From: Pyrobaculum oguniense TE7
GTDB lineage: Archaea; Thermoproteota; Thermoprotei; Thermoproteales; Thermoproteaceae
Assembly: GCA_000247545.1 (NCBI GenBank)
Contig: CP003316.1
Span: 2,017,233-2,081,232 of the forward strand
DNA length: 64,000 nucleotides
Reading direction: 5' to 3'
Position numbers and translations under genes: made by a program. A model generated the notes under the pieces. The model saw nothing but the letters and a program-made list of their open reading frames with translations, was not told where the DNA came from and did not search any database. Positions within the stretch are counted from its first letter, which is position 1. Each line of letters opens with the position of its first letter. Positions 25,175 to 34,594 of this stretch are shown here, in pieces.

Positions 25175-26422
25175 GTGCTGGTGCTCATAGGCATCGACGA
25201 CACGGACAGCTATACAGGTGGGTGCACCACCCACGTGGGCTACCTATTAGCAAAAGAGGTGCTGAGGAGGTGGGGAGAAGAGGCGTTTCTGGATTTCCCC
25301 CGCCTCGTGAGGCTGAACCCCAACATCCCGTTTAAGACTAGGGGAAACGCCGCAGTGGCGCTTGCGCTGGAGGTGCCGGAGGGCGACGTGGAGGAGGTGT
25401 GGAGGCTCGCTTTGGACATGGTTAAGAACAACGCAAGGCGAGAGGGCAAGACAGACCCGGGCCTCGCAATGGCTGTGGGGGAGGTGCCGGAGAGAGCGCG
25501 TGTGATCTACAAGATGGCTTTGACGCAGGTAGTGAGCAGAGGCGCCGCTGAGAGGGCTGGGCTGATTACCTGGGGCGGCCGCGGCGTTGTGGGGGCAGTA
25601 GCGGCAGTTGGGGCCGACTTGTCTAGATCCACCTTTGAGCTGATTGCATACCGCGAGGGGGAGCGCGCGGCTATCCCCGCCGAGGTTGTGAGGCTGATGG
25701 AGGCGCTGACGTACCCCTTCACCTTCCACAACTTAGACGGCAGGCGGGTCCTGATCCAGCCAAGGGGGCCGGACCCCGTGTACTACGGCATAAGAGGTCT
25801 TTCCCCTCCCCATCTGCTACTCGCCAAGAGCATCCTCGAAGCCCACGGCTACAAGCCCGCCGGCTGGGTGATATACCGCACCAACCAGGCGACAGACGCA
25901 CATCTTGCACATGGGGTAATCCTGGCCGAGCCAACCCCATACTCCTACTACCGTGTCAGGGGCGTTGTGGTCGAGGCCAGGAGGGTGGCGGGAAGGCACG
26001 TGGTGGGTAGGCTAGACAACGGGTTGGCGTTCGTGGCGTATAGACACTTAGGGAGACTGGCGAGTGAGCTGGAGAGGTGTGTTATGTGCGACGTGGAGCT
26101 GTACGGCGGCCTCAAGCCTAGGTTCGGCCAACTATTTCTCTACGTAGAGCGGGCATACGTCTTGGGAAGGTACGCCCCGTCGCCTTCCCGCTGTCCCTAC
26201 TGCGGGGGGTCGCTAGAGAGCTTGGGAAGGGACAGGGGGTGGAGGTGCCGCCGCTGCGGCGTTGTGTTCAGGAGCAGAGGGGTGAGGTGGCTCTACGACA
26301 GCTCGATCGCGAAGGCAGTCTCCCCTAGACCAGGGGAGTGGAGACACCTATTAAGGCCCCCGGGCCTGGACGTTGAGGTGGCCGGTTTCTTCTCGCCTAG
26401 ATCTGTGGAGTGGATTAGCTAA
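25175..26422 (+). CDS. tiaS: tRNA(Ile2) 2-agmatinylcytidine synthetase
   Basis: TiaS joins agmatine to C34 of tRNA-Ile2 so that it reads AUA codons, an archaeal essential function. The N-terminus LIGIDDTDSYTGGCTTH is the family signature, followed by RLVRLNPNIPFKTRGNAA and GLAMAVGEVP in the catalytic domain. An OB-like segment and a C-terminal zinc ribbon, CPYCGG with CRRCGVVF, complete it. GTG 25175 fits the TATA acatattaat (25144-25153), about 25 nt upstream; ATG 25166 is the alternative. The last 8 bases overlap convergent sufD. Confidence 0.95.
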   Translation: MLVLIGIDDTDSYTGGCTTHVGYLLAKEVLRRWGEEAFLDFPRLVRLNPNIPFKTRGNAAVALALEVPEGDVEEVWRLALDMVKNNARREGKTDPGLAMAVGEVPERARVIYKMALTQVVSRGAAERAGLITWGGRGVVGAVAAVGADLSRSTFELIAYREGERAAIPAEVVRLMEALTYPFTFHNLDGRRVLIQPRGPDPVYYGIRGLSPPHLLLAKSILEAHGYKPAGWVIYRTNQATDAHLAHGVILAEPTPYSYYRVRGVVVEARRVAGRHVVGRLDNGLAFVAYRHLGRLASELERCVMCDVELYGGLKPRFGQLFLYVERAYVLGRYAPSPSRCPYCGGSLESLGRDRGWRCRRCGVVFRSRGVRWLYDSSIAKAVSPRPGEWRHLLRPPGLDVEVAGFFSPRSVEWIS

Positions 26423-27524
26423 AGAGGGGTTTTAGAAGCGGCTCCACGATGCCCCTCGCCGCCTCTGACAGGGAGGAGAGGTACTGGTCAACCAGGCTCA
26501 GCATTAGGAGCTTGGGCAGGTCATCCTTCCTCACGCCCCGGGCACGCAGGAAGAACTCCCTATCCTCGTCTAAGGCGGCGTCGGCGGCGGAGTGCCTCGC
26601 GCCCTCAACGTCCCCCGTCTCGACGAGGATCACCGGCTGGGTGTTGGCCACAGCCCCGTCGCCGGCGATGTAGACGACGCCTTCCACCGCGCTGTTGCTA
26701 CCGGCGCCCCGCTTGGTGATGCGGCCCACCGCCCTCTGCGTCACGAAGGATCTGTCCGCGGCTACCGCATACAGCCTCGCGAAGCCCCTCCCCCTCGGCG
26801 CGTCGTTTATTACAGACACCACGTGGTCGATCCTGCTATCCCCCACCCCCAGCTCTAGGCCTACAACCTCGGCGGAGGCCCCCTCCCCTATGACGTACTC
26901 CTCCCTTACTGCGTTCATTGCACCGCCGAAGGCCAAGGGCCTGGCGGCGACTGACTTCTCCACGGCCAGAGCCGAGTGCACGTATTGAGGTCCGCCGCCC
27001 CTAGAAACAAGCACGTACTCCAAATCGCCGCCCAGCCGACCCTCCACCACCGCCGTGTGCATGGCGCCCTCAGCGGCTTCGGCGTAGACCACCACCGACC
27101 CAGCGGCGCTTGGCCCCGCCTCAATCACCACGTGGCTAGCCGTGTGGGCCCCCCTCGCCGAGGCCGACATGATCACCACAAGCGGCTCCACGCGCCCCGT
27201 AATCGTAATGCGGACCGCCTCCCTCAAGGCCGAGGCGTGTAGAGCCAATATCTTGCTATTTATCTGTAAATACTGAAAAACCTCAACAGCTCCACTAGCC
27301 TCTACGCCTCTGCACTCCCCCATGCTGACTAAGGCGCCGTTGGCCAACACGATTTTGCAAGGCTCGGCCTCGCCCAGCTGTTGCGCCGGCACCTCGACCG
27401 GCTTGTACCCTTCGAACTTCGACCAGTCCGTGTAGTACCTAACTGTTGGGGAGTCGGCAATCTCCTGCCACGGGAGCTTCGAAGCGAGCTCAGCCCCCAG
27501 AGCCTTTGCAGATTTCAGATCCAT
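26415..27524 (-). CDS. sufD: SufB/SufD-family Fe-S cluster assembly protein
   Basis: It forms the beta-helix scaffold of the SUF system, which assembles Fe-S clusters with SufB and SufC. The central right-handed beta-helix is visible in EPLVVIMSASARGAHTASHV, and the C-terminal GRITKRGAGSNSAVEGVVY and ARHSAADAALDEDREFFLRARGV match SufB/D. At 369 residues and without the N-terminal Cys motifs of SufB, it fits SufD better. No sufB or sufC lies next to it, so it is separated from its partners. A TATA (cattttaaaa, 27542-27551) lies about 23 nt before ATG 27524. Confidence 0.88.
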   Translation of the reverse strand: MDLKSAKALGAELASKLPWQEIADSPTVRYYTDWSKFEGYKPVEVPAQQLGEAEPCKIVLANGALVSMGECRGVEASGAVEVFQYLQINSKILALHASALREAVRITITGRVEPLVVIMSASARGAHTASHVVIEAGPSAAGSVVVYAEAAEGAMHTAVVEGRLGGDLEYVLVSRGGGPQYVHSALAVEKSVAARPLAFGGAMNAVREEYVIGEGASAEVVGLELGVGDSRIDHVVSVINDAPRGRGFARLYAVAADRSFVTQRAVGRITKRGAGSNSAVEGVVYIAGDGAVANTQPVILVETGDVEGARHSAADAALDEDREFFLRARGVRKDDLPKLLMLSLVDQYLSSLSEAARGIVEPLLKPLFS

Positions 27525-27556
27525 AGAGGTGAGGCGATGTCCATTTTAAAAGGCAC

Positions 27557-28075
27557 TTACCTCGCAACCACCCGGAGAGAGGCGTCGATTATCTGGGCCC
27601 TGCACCCGGGCGTAGTTATGTTAAAGCCCACCGCCGTGTCGCATTGGGATAAGGAGACGTATTGGCCCACGAGGTAGAGGCCTCTGCCGTTGTAGGCTGC
27701 CCAAGACGTGATGTTGTAGATCCATGCAACGCGGCTGGCCGTGGCGGCGCCTTTTCCCCTAAGCCCCGTGACTGTGGCGTTCACGAATAGGTTGCCTCCG
27801 TCGTTGCCGACTACAACGACCACGCCAGCCGCGTCGAGGGAGTAGAAGCTTGTTGGGATTAGGAGCTTCTTGCTTATCTCCCTTACGCCAGGCACGGCGC
27901 CGCTGGAGACGGCGTCACGTATTTGACTCGCTACGAAGTCCGCAACGCTTGCCGCGATGCTTCCCACGTCGTTTTCTAAAGCCCACTGGGCATAGGTGTC
28001 TATGAGATATGCCAATATGGCCAAGGCCGCGGCGAAGGAGAGGAAGAGGATGACCGTCGTCAGAGACGCGCTCAT
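27557..28075 (-). CDS. Pilin-like surface protein, third gene of the large-pilin operon
   Basis: The 172-residue protein has one N-terminal hydrophobic helix (TTVILFLSFAAALAILAYL) and an extracellular-looking remainder rich in Val, Ser and Asn, with sequons such as NAT and NIT. There is a Cys pair (SLSQC, TPGC). The layout is that of a minor pilin or pilin-anchored protein, though no clear class III cleavage site (K/R-G) precedes the helix. It overlaps the gene above by four bases (ATGA), so it is the last gene of operon 32126-27557. I do not recognise a family. Confidence 0.6.
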   Translation of the reverse strand: MSASLTTVILFLSFAAALAILAYLIDTYAQWALENDVGSIAASVADFVASQIRDAVSSGAVPGVREISKKLLIPTSFYSLDAAGVVVVVGNDGGNLFVNATVTGLRGKGAATASRVAWIYNITSWAAYNGRGLYLVGQYVSLSQCDTAVGFNITTPGCRAQIIDASLRVVAR

Positions 28076-28725
28076 CTTAAGACCACCTGGGCTTTGTTCA
28101 CAACCACATACAGCGTGCCGGAGACGGGGTAGACCACCCCGTCTACCACAACTGACTGGCAGGCACCGTAGCTCGCCTGTGTGCTAATACCTTGTATATC
28201 ATAAGACAAGTAGCTGAAGCCGCTGTGCGGCACCACAACAGTGGCGTTGGTTATGTATAAGTAGGACTCGCCTTGCCCCCTAACCAGCACGAGCCTTGGA
28301 TATGCCACAACCCCCCTCTCCGTCGCGTTTACCGCAATAAGCGCATCGCCGGGCTCGGCCACCAAGCCGCCTTTTAACCCCCTCAGCATTCTGGACGCGC
28401 CGGTTAGGTATGTGGAGTTGTACCACAGGCGGAAGCTCGTCCACGTTAGTCTATATGTCTGGCCGCACCTCAGCTCCACGATGTAGGTGCGGTTCACCGC
28501 CCCGAAGCTACCATATACGAAGTTGGGGAGCTGGAAGTACTTCCTCGCGCCCACCATTCCGAAATCAGCCTCCAGCGAGTCGGCGAAGGCCAAGACGTAG
28601 GCAGACGCCGTTCTGTACTCCAGCGGGGCCATAGACGCGTACAGCGTGTTAACCACGTAGGGCAAAGCCGCAAACACAATGACGAGGGCAAACGCGGTGA
28701 GGATTAGGACTTCAAGCGACGTCAT
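28072..28725 (-). CDS. Pilin-like surface protein, second gene of the large-pilin operon
   Basis: The 217-residue protein starts MTSLEVLILTAFALVIVFAALPYVVNT. This is a short polar start with a Glu four residues into the sequence, followed by one membrane helix, much like the mature N-terminus of type IV pilins (Glu at position 5). The rest is predicted outside, with several sequons (NRTY, NSTY, NATE, NATV) and a few Cys. It overlaps both neighbours by four bases (ATGA). The function is inferred only from architecture and operon. Confidence 0.6.
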   Translation of the reverse strand: MTSLEVLILTAFALVIVFAALPYVVNTLYASMAPLEYRTASAYVLAFADSLEADFGMVGARKYFQLPNFVYGSFGAVNRTYIVELRCGQTYRLTWTSFRLWYNSTYLTGASRMLRGLKGGLVAEPGDALIAVNATERGVVAYPRLVLVRGQGESYLYITNATVVVPHSGFSYLSYDIQGISTQASYGACQSVVVDGVVYPVSGTLYVVVNKAQVVLR

Positions 28726-31700
28726 GTCGTCTCGTAGGGGCCTGGGTCTCTTCTATCAAAGTCCAGGTAGAAGTATGGCCGTGGCCACGTAAACGGCACG
28801 ACGGTAAAGCTAAACGCATCGTTCGCATAAATATGTGAGAAGTAGAGCATCGGACGGTCCCCAAGCACCGGATCCCTAAGCGCCGGCGCCCTGTTGGGGT
28901 ATGACCTCAACCACTGTGCCGCACCGGGCCCAGGAAATATTTGGTACAACACAGTTGACTGGCTCACAGATATCATATACACATATGTGGCGCTGGAGGT
29001 ATCGGTGCCTACCTGCTCCCATATATGGTTGTCAAAACAGAACCCGTTGTAGTCCCAAATGTAACGATAATAAGGAAAGTCCTTATAGTGCATGCCGATT
29101 ATCTTCCTCTTATCATTACATGAATAGACTGGAGGGGTGGCGTAGTCAGATATGTTAAACAGCGCCACTGCGCGTTGGCGTCCTAGCCACACCACGACGG
29201 TGTAGCCGTCGGGATAATTGTCGAGCGGCGGCAGAGGCGGATATTCTGGACTGTTTGGCGACCAAGATTTATAGAAGCCGAAAAAAGACTCGGGGCGGGG
29301 GTTGCTATTGGGCGAGCCGCATAAGGCCACGAGGACAGCTCTGCCAGTCAGCTGGTTCGGCGAGAAGCTCTGTACATCTAATCTAAGCCACAGCATTCCC
29401 GCTTCGTCTCTATAGGTGGGGATCTGCCGCCAGCCCCCGCCTATGAAGGCATGTGCAATAGGCGGCGAGGGGCGTGAATTCCTTTGTAGGCCTAAATCCC
29501 GGGGTATCATGACGAAGTACCTCCTCAAAGTGGCGTTTCCCGGCATGTAAACTCTCACGAATCTGGGATCCGGACACGGCGGGCTAACCTGTCCCGCCCA
29601 GTAGGCCCTCTGCCACGGCACCAGCGCATCTCTTAAGTAGCTCGCATCGGCTGGGGCGGCGAAGGTTATGTTCACGACAGTTCCAGGAGGCACTAGGACG
29701 ACGGTCCACCTCTTTGACCCGTCTGTGACGTGGTTTACCCCTACGTATCTAGGGTCGTCGGGGCTGTAGCTGTAAACGGGCGTGGCGTCGCCGCTCCAGG
29801 GGAATATAAAAATAGCAGTGCCGTCTCCCTCATTGATGATATACCACGACCTCCCGCCCGCGCCTACTACATACAGCCTAGGCGCCGTTGGAGAGAGGGC
29901 GACCTTTGTGCCAAATACATTTACGATTATCGAGTGGCTGACCCACGCCGGCACCGTGACCCTTACTTGGTACACAGCCCTGTCCCGAGAACCGTCAAAC
30001 CCCAAGTACCGGACAAGCGTAGCCGAACAGAGAGCCGAGGAGCATGAGGCGTTCACATAGGTGCTCCCTAGGCTGTAAAACAACGTGAAGGAGGCCGCCA
30101 GGGCTCCCCTAGGAATAGAGGAGGACACCTCCACCCAGTAGGTGAAGGTGTTCTGGTTTGGCCCCACCACCGGAGGGGCGGCAAGAGAAATCGAAGCGTT
30201 TAGGGAAACGGATCTAACAATCCTCAAGTCATACACGCCGGCCAGCCCAATTAGCCCGCTCAAGCCCACCCTAGACGAGGCGTTGGCAAACCTATTGGCC
30301 ACGACGTCTACCCTGCTCGGCCTCACCAAGGGCGGCGCGTCAAGCGTTGTAAACGTGACGCCGGGCGGAGGATCCACCCAAGGCCTCAGCCTTACATATG
30401 CGTAGCGAGCCCTCTCAACCCAGCTGGCGGTCGTGCTCGTAGCGTTGTCGACAATGGCGCTTCCTAAGACGATGTAGAACTGCCAGCTGGTGACCCCCCG
30501 AGGCGTATCCTGCACGCGCTTCGTGGCGATTGCCTTCAAAGCCCTAGTGGAGTTGTAGCTGTATATCTGGTAGATTATCGAGTCGCTCGATCCGTAAATA
30601 GTGAAGAGGTACCACGAAGAGTCGAAGTAGACGCTACCAGCGTCGTCCCAAGTCCTGCCGTTCCAGACACCGCTGTTTTCATCCCTCCACCCACGCCAAT
30701 TCGTCCACACCAACACCGGCGACACGGCTTGGACAGCCACAAAGTTGGCACATATCGGGTGGGTGGAGCCCGGATCGCTGGAGTAGTAGTAGAGGTCAAA
30801 CCTCGCCGGCCTAATCGTGTTTAAAGACATAGGCCTAACTAATGCCTCGGTCCTAAAACCTGGCCAGCCAGATATTGATACAGGCGTGGGGATGTAGAGG
30901 TTATAAGCCCAGTTCTTCGTCCCCGCGTAGTATTCAGCCCACACCTCAGCCACTTGGCCAAAGCCGCCGTCGTAGACCAAATCAACACCCCAGCCCCTTA
31001 CGCCTCCGGTTACCTTATATCGCGACTTCGGGCGACAATTATCACTAACAATATCAGATTGCCAGTCTCTTATATCAGCCGCGCTCCAGTACAGAGGGTT
31101 AGACCAGCTGACCGGGGTGGGGCCGTCGTATTGGACGGTCTGGGCGAACACGGCGTATGGGTTGTCGTTAGCATCTATGTTTACAGTAATCTGTTGCGTG
31201 GTCAGCCCGCCGCCTTGTGAGCAAGGCCCGGAGAGCCACAGGGCAAGCTGGTCGCCCTGCAGATCTGCTGGGAGGAGCAGTACAAGAATCTCAGAGACGG
31301 CCCCTCTTCTCAGTATGGGGGGGTCCATGCCTATCTCCGTTACGTTGGGCAACCTAACGTGGAGGAGGCAGAGGGGGCATTTCTTTATCTCGGCCCACCA
31401 GGGCAGTTGCCAGATTTTACAGCCCCCAGAGTCGTAGTGTACGAGGAAGAAGAACAGCCTCTTCTTTAAGTTGTATCCCGATCTATTGAATGCTTGTAGT
31501 AATTCGGCCAGCGCGACGTTGTAGGTCTCGCCCACAGCCCCGGGCTCAGAGACGTGGGCGCTGTAGGTGGCGACGAAGTAGCCGTTGTAGTCCTGGGCTT
31601 GCCAATAGACGACCAGCCTATACAGTGTCCCGCCGGGTATGGTCAAGTAGCCCAGCCTCACGGGGTTGAGATTATAGCTGGTAAGAGGCGCCGCTAGGGG

Positions 31701-32126
31701 GTAGGGCCCTAGGCTCCCGTTAAAGCCGTAGTAGCTCACCGTTGCGCCGAAGTCCAGCTGGGCCCCCAGGGGGAGGAACGACTCCTTGACTGCGGTTAGG
31801 GACTTGTTGAGGTAGGCGTAAGTGGCGTTGTAGGTATGCCATCGGGCGGCGTAGGGCCAGTAGGAGTAAAGCCCCGCCGAGAGGGCGCCTGTAGTGATCT
31901 GCGACGCCCCCTTCAACGAGGCTTGGAGTGCGTGGGAGTCCGCCAAGTCCACAGCCTCTGGCCACGCCTTTGCGTATATGCCGTACCCCGTCTGGTACGT
32001 CGACGCAAATTGGCCCATCCTGGTGGAGATCTGGGCCACAATGACTATGGATACTGCTAGGGCCAGGACTAATGCCGTCAGCAGAATTATCTGGCCCCTT
32101 GGCCCCCTTTTATAGGGCGAAGACAC
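28722..32126 (-). CDS. Very large pilin-like surface protein (1134 residues)
   Basis: The N-terminus MSSPYKRGPRGQIILLTALVLALAV has basic residues and Gly directly before a single hydrophobic helix, like a class III (pilin) signal peptide. The remaining 1100 residues are beta-rich and dominated by Tyr, Trp, Pro, Ser and Asn, with many N-glycosylation sequons, as in secreted adhesins or S-layer-like proteins. No internal repeat or known domain stands out. GTG 32126 lies about 26 nt after the TATA of a promoter carrying the shared CACCACAAAATAT element. It is the first gene of a three-gene operon. A filament tip adhesin is one possibility. Confidence 0.65.
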   Translation of the reverse strand: MSSPYKRGPRGQIILLTALVLALAVSIVIVAQISTRMGQFASTYQTGYGIYAKAWPEAVDLADSHALQASLKGASQITTGALSAGLYSYWPYAARWHTYNATYAYLNKSLTAVKESFLPLGAQLDFGATVSYYGFNGSLGPYPLAAPLTSYNLNPVRLGYLTIPGGTLYRLVVYWQAQDYNGYFVATYSAHVSEPGAVGETYNVALAELLQAFNRSGYNLKKRLFFFLVHYDSGGCKIWQLPWWAEIKKCPLCLLHVRLPNVTEIGMDPPILRRGAVSEILVLLLPADLQGDQLALWLSGPCSQGGGLTTQQITVNIDANDNPYAVFAQTVQYDGPTPVSWSNPLYWSAADIRDWQSDIVSDNCRPKSRYKVTGGVRGWGVDLVYDGGFGQVAEVWAEYYAGTKNWAYNLYIPTPVSISGWPGFRTEALVRPMSLNTIRPARFDLYYYSSDPGSTHPICANFVAVQAVSPVLVWTNWRGWRDENSGVWNGRTWDDAGSVYFDSSWYLFTIYGSSDSIIYQIYSYNSTRALKAIATKRVQDTPRGVTSWQFYIVLGSAIVDNATSTTASWVERARYAYVRLRPWVDPPPGVTFTTLDAPPLVRPSRVDVVANRFANASSRVGLSGLIGLAGVYDLRIVRSVSLNASISLAAPPVVGPNQNTFTYWVEVSSSIPRGALAASFTLFYSLGSTYVNASCSSALCSATLVRYLGFDGSRDRAVYQVRVTVPAWVSHSIIVNVFGTKVALSPTAPRLYVVGAGGRSWYIINEGDGTAIFIFPWSGDATPVYSYSPDDPRYVGVNHVTDGSKRWTVVLVPPGTVVNITFAAPADASYLRDALVPWQRAYWAGQVSPPCPDPRFVRVYMPGNATLRRYFVMIPRDLGLQRNSRPSPPIAHAFIGGGWRQIPTYRDEAGMLWLRLDVQSFSPNQLTGRAVLVALCGSPNSNPRPESFFGFYKSWSPNSPEYPPLPPLDNYPDGYTVVVWLGRQRAVALFNISDYATPPVYSCNDKRKIIGMHYKDFPYYRYIWDYNGFCFDNHIWEQVGTDTSSATYVYMISVSQSTVLYQIFPGPGAAQWLRSYPNRAPALRDPVLGDRPMLYFSHIYANDAFSFTVVPFTWPRPYFYLDFDRRDPGPYETT

Positions 32127-32147
32127 TTAAGCCTTTATACTTCTCGT

Positions 32148-32164
32148 TAAATATTTTGTGGTGT
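32148..32164 (-). promoter_or_regulatory. Pilin-type extended promoter, copy 1
   Basis: On the minus strand the sequence reads ACACCACAAAATATTTA. The TATA part is centred about 26 nt before GTG 32126. The same ACACCACAAAATAT occurs before the pilin-like genes at 33993 and 43542. Confidence 0.65.
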
Positions 32165-32188
32165 ACACACCGGGTAGTTAAGGTAGAG

Positions 32189-32647
32189 CTATGGCTTCGT
32201 CATATAAAGCGTGAGCTTCACCCTCGTGCCGTCGCGTAGCACTGCGGATACTATCGCCGGGGAAGCCGAAGTAGCGTTGAAGCCGCTGGGGCGCGCCACC
32301 GAGGCGAGCTTCACGCCCCACGTAGAGCACACTCTGCAGGTGGGCGGCCTCACGTCGTCTAGGTACACCGTGAAGTTATAGGCGTATCTGACGGGTATAA
32401 CGGCGTCTAACGTACTTCTCAACTCGTTCAAGACTTGTTGCTTCCGGGTCTCATTTGCGCAGATGGCGTCTTCTACCAACGCCATGAAGTTGGGGTCTGC
32501 TGAGAGGCGGAGCAAGACGAAATAGGCATTCGCAGTCACCTCACGCTCAGATGCTATGTAGGCAGGCGACGGGGCCATGGCCGACAAGGCGTAGAAGACG
32601 TATCCCAACACCAGCGCCGCCAGGGCCAGCTCTATGACCCACCTCAT
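32189..32647 (-). CDS. Pilin-like surface protein
   Basis: The 152-residue protein starts MRWVIELALAALVLGYVFYALS, with a membrane helix that follows two charged residues and contains a Glu at position 6. It then has a helical stretch and a beta part with a Cys pair (PPTCRVC) and sequons (NETR, NFTV, NATS). ATG 32647 overlaps the stop of the gene above (ATGA at 32647-32644), which decides the start. The pair 33993-32189 forms a second short pilin operon. Confidence 0.6.
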   Translation of the reverse strand: MRWVIELALAALVLGYVFYALSAMAPSPAYIASEREVTANAYFVLLRLSADPNFMALVEDAICANETRKQQVLNELRSTLDAVIPVRYAYNFTVYLDDVRPPTCRVCSTWGVKLASVARPSGFNATSASPAIVSAVLRDGTRVKLTLYMTKP

Positions 32648-33993
32648 GGCTTCTTGTACAACACGAGCTGTATGCTGTAAGTAGTCGACCTGCTGTCCAC
32701 AATCCTTGTGGCAACCGCGGCCTGGAGCTGGGGCTCCACAGGCGTCCACCTCAGCCACGTATCGACCCTAATCACGGCATTAGGCGGCGTGGGGAAAAGC
32801 GGCACCACTACAATAGTGGAGCCAGGCGCGTTGCCCCCCTGGCTGTTCCTCTCTATCCACGCCACGGCGAAGAGGGCCCCCGCCGGCGGCTGGACCCAAC
32901 ACGCGGCGCACCTGGCGTTTGAGACGCAGTTCTGGCACATGTCCACCTTGACGGCGCCCGCGCCTATGCCGGGATCCAGCGTGACGTCTTGTGCCAGCGT
33001 CACGAAGCCGCCTCCGGTGTAGATGTCGAGTCTCCTTATGCCGAGCGCTGGGATGTTGCCCGAGCCGCAACTCACCGTGGCGTCGTGCATAAACCACACT
33101 CTCCCGTCGTAGCCGTACATGCCGTAGGCCAGGGAGCGCGACGTCGTGTTGAACACGTAGAAGTCCATGGCGCGGGGGTACGTCACCCTCTCGGCAAAGA
33201 TCACTAGGCTCGCTACGGTGCCCAGCCCCTGGAGGTATGAGCTGGGAACCTCCAGCCGGGCCTCCCAGAGGCCAACCCCCGAGTTGTATGCCAGCGTCAA
33301 CTCCCTTGAGGACAAGTCGCAACCGGCGTTTGTGGTGCAGTACACCGCGGTGGCGACGACCCGCCCGCCCGCAGTTGACCTAACCCAAACCCCTTGTTGG
33401 ACGCCTGCACACATGGGATCCCTACGCTGTATGGCCACATTACTCACCTGAAGATTTGGGCAAATCGTGAGGTTTACAAGCGGCTTTATAATTAAGGTTA
33501 TGTCGTATTTATCCCAATCACGGCCAAAGAAGTTCTTCAAGATGCTTACGTAGTCGAAATTCAACGATCCCACTGCCGGCTTCAGTAAGCCGTAACCGAC
33601 CAAAGCCGCTTGGCTTATTCCAGTGGCGTCTGCAAAAGCCTTTTGCTGTATGGTGCACAGCTGGCCGCCCGCCGCGGGGAAGAGTTCGGCGAGCTTGGAG
33701 TCGTCAAGCTGGGGTTGGTAAAGTGGGCCCGACGCCGCTAGCGCTAAGTCAACAATTCTCCAGCTTTGGCCAGATCTAACAGCAATGGGGCTGTTTTGAA
33801 GCACCACGCGGTCCAGGGCCTGCTGGGCTAGGTTTATCTGCGGCGCCTGTTGCTCCTTGCTATACATAGTGGGCCCCCCGCCCGCCGTGGCGTAGCTCAT
33901 GAGAAATATCGTGAAGCCAAGCAAGACGCCCGCCACTAAGAGGACCTCCACCGCCTCACCCACCGCCACGCCCCTCAGCTTCCTGACAGCCAC
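32644..33993 (-). CDS. Pilin-like surface protein (about 449 residues)
   Basis: The N-terminus VAVRKLRGVAVGEAVEVLLVAGV shows a class III-type signal: a basic stretch ending in R-G, then a Glu-containing helix. The extracellular part has several Cys pairs (CQNCVSNARCAACW, CTTNAGC) and beta-rich segments. The frame extends to ATG 34014, but the TATA centred at 34019 would place the transcript start near 33994, so GTG 33993 is preferred. It carries copy 2 of the shared promoter element. The next gene follows with a 4-base overlap. Confidence 0.65.
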   Translation of the reverse strand: MAVRKLRGVAVGEAVEVLLVAGVLLGFTIFLMSYATAGGGPTMYSKEQQAPQINLAQQALDRVVLQNSPIAVRSGQSWRIVDLALAASGPLYQPQLDDSKLAELFPAAGGQLCTIQQKAFADATGISQAALVGYGLLKPAVGSLNFDYVSILKNFFGRDWDKYDITLIIKPLVNLTICPNLQVSNVAIQRRDPMCAGVQQGVWVRSTAGGRVVATAVYCTTNAGCDLSSRELTLAYNSGVGLWEARLEVPSSYLQGLGTVASLVIFAERVTYPRAMDFYVFNTTSRSLAYGMYGYDGRVWFMHDATVSCGSGNIPALGIRRLDIYTGGGFVTLAQDVTLDPGIGAGAVKVDMCQNCVSNARCAACWVQPPAGALFAVAWIERNSQGGNAPGSTIVVVPLFPTPPNAVIRVDTWLRWTPVEPQLQAAVATRIVDSRSTTYSIQLVLYKKP

Positions 33994-34015
33994 AGACTTA
34001 TTCGGCATCTGCATT

Positions 34016-34032
34016 ATATATTTTGTGGTGTA
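34016..34032 (-). promoter_or_regulatory. Pilin-type extended promoter, copy 2
   Basis: The minus strand reads ACACCACAAAATATATAA. The TATA centre (about 34019) is 26 nt before GTG 33993. It matches the elements at 32148-32164 and 43563-43580. Confidence 0.65.
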
Positions 34033-34033
34033 C

Positions 34034-34594
34034 CTACAATACTATGAAATAGTTGAGCTGGCGCCCCCTCCGCATAGCCCCCAACGCCAGAGGCGGCGCC
34101 GGCGCCAGCTCGGCTAAATCCTGGAGAGTATACTGGTAGTAGGTCCTCACCGCCTTGGCGCCCCACGGCACCTCCCAAGCGCCCTGCGCCACCTCTCTCC
34201 CTCGCCATTTTCGGGGCGCCCAGACGGTGGCCGCCACGTAGCGGGCAACCCTCTTGGCCTCCCTTAGCGCAGTCGCGGCGGCCCCCCTGGGCATGTGGTG
34301 CATTACGGCCACTAGGTACGCCACGTCGAAGGCGCCGTCCCTGAAGGGGAGCATGGTGGCCTCGCACTCCACCGAGTCTCCTCCCGGAGTCAGCCTGCGG
34401 TCTAAATCGCAGTGCACCACGAAGCGGTGCTCATGCTCTAGGTACTTGGGCTGGGCCCCCCGGCCAGATCCCACGTCGAGAGCCCTCCAGCCGAAGTCCG
34501 CAAAGTCGGCCACGGGTTGGGGCCTCCTCCTAGTCCACTCGTACTCCTCCCCGATGGCTAAGTAGGCGTCTCTCGCCCTCTTCGCCCACTCCAT
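34034..34594 (-). CDS. Trm9/ABH8-like class I SAM methyltransferase
   Basis: This Rossmann-fold methyltransferase of 186 residues has motif I ALDVGSGRGAQPKYL, acidic motif II VVHCDLD, and DGAFDVAYLVAVMHHMP (motif IV and the following helix), with the C-terminal QLNYFIVL. The opening AYLAIGEEYEWTRRRPQPV resembles Trm9-type tRNA wobble-uridine methyltransferases. A role in finishing carboxymethyl-uridine made by Elp3 would fit the divergent elp3 gene 1 kb away, but this is inference. It is the last gene of a four-gene minus operon and overlaps the HTH gene by 37 bases. Confidence 0.75.
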   Translation of the reverse strand: MEWAKRARDAYLAIGEEYEWTRRRPQPVADFADFGWRALDVGSGRGAQPKYLEHEHRFVVHCDLDRRLTPGGDSVECEATMLPFRDGAFDVAYLVAVMHHMPRGAAATALREAKRVARYVAATVWAPRKWRGREVAQGAWEVPWGAKAVRTYYQYTLQDLAELAPAPPLALGAMRRGRQLNYFIVL

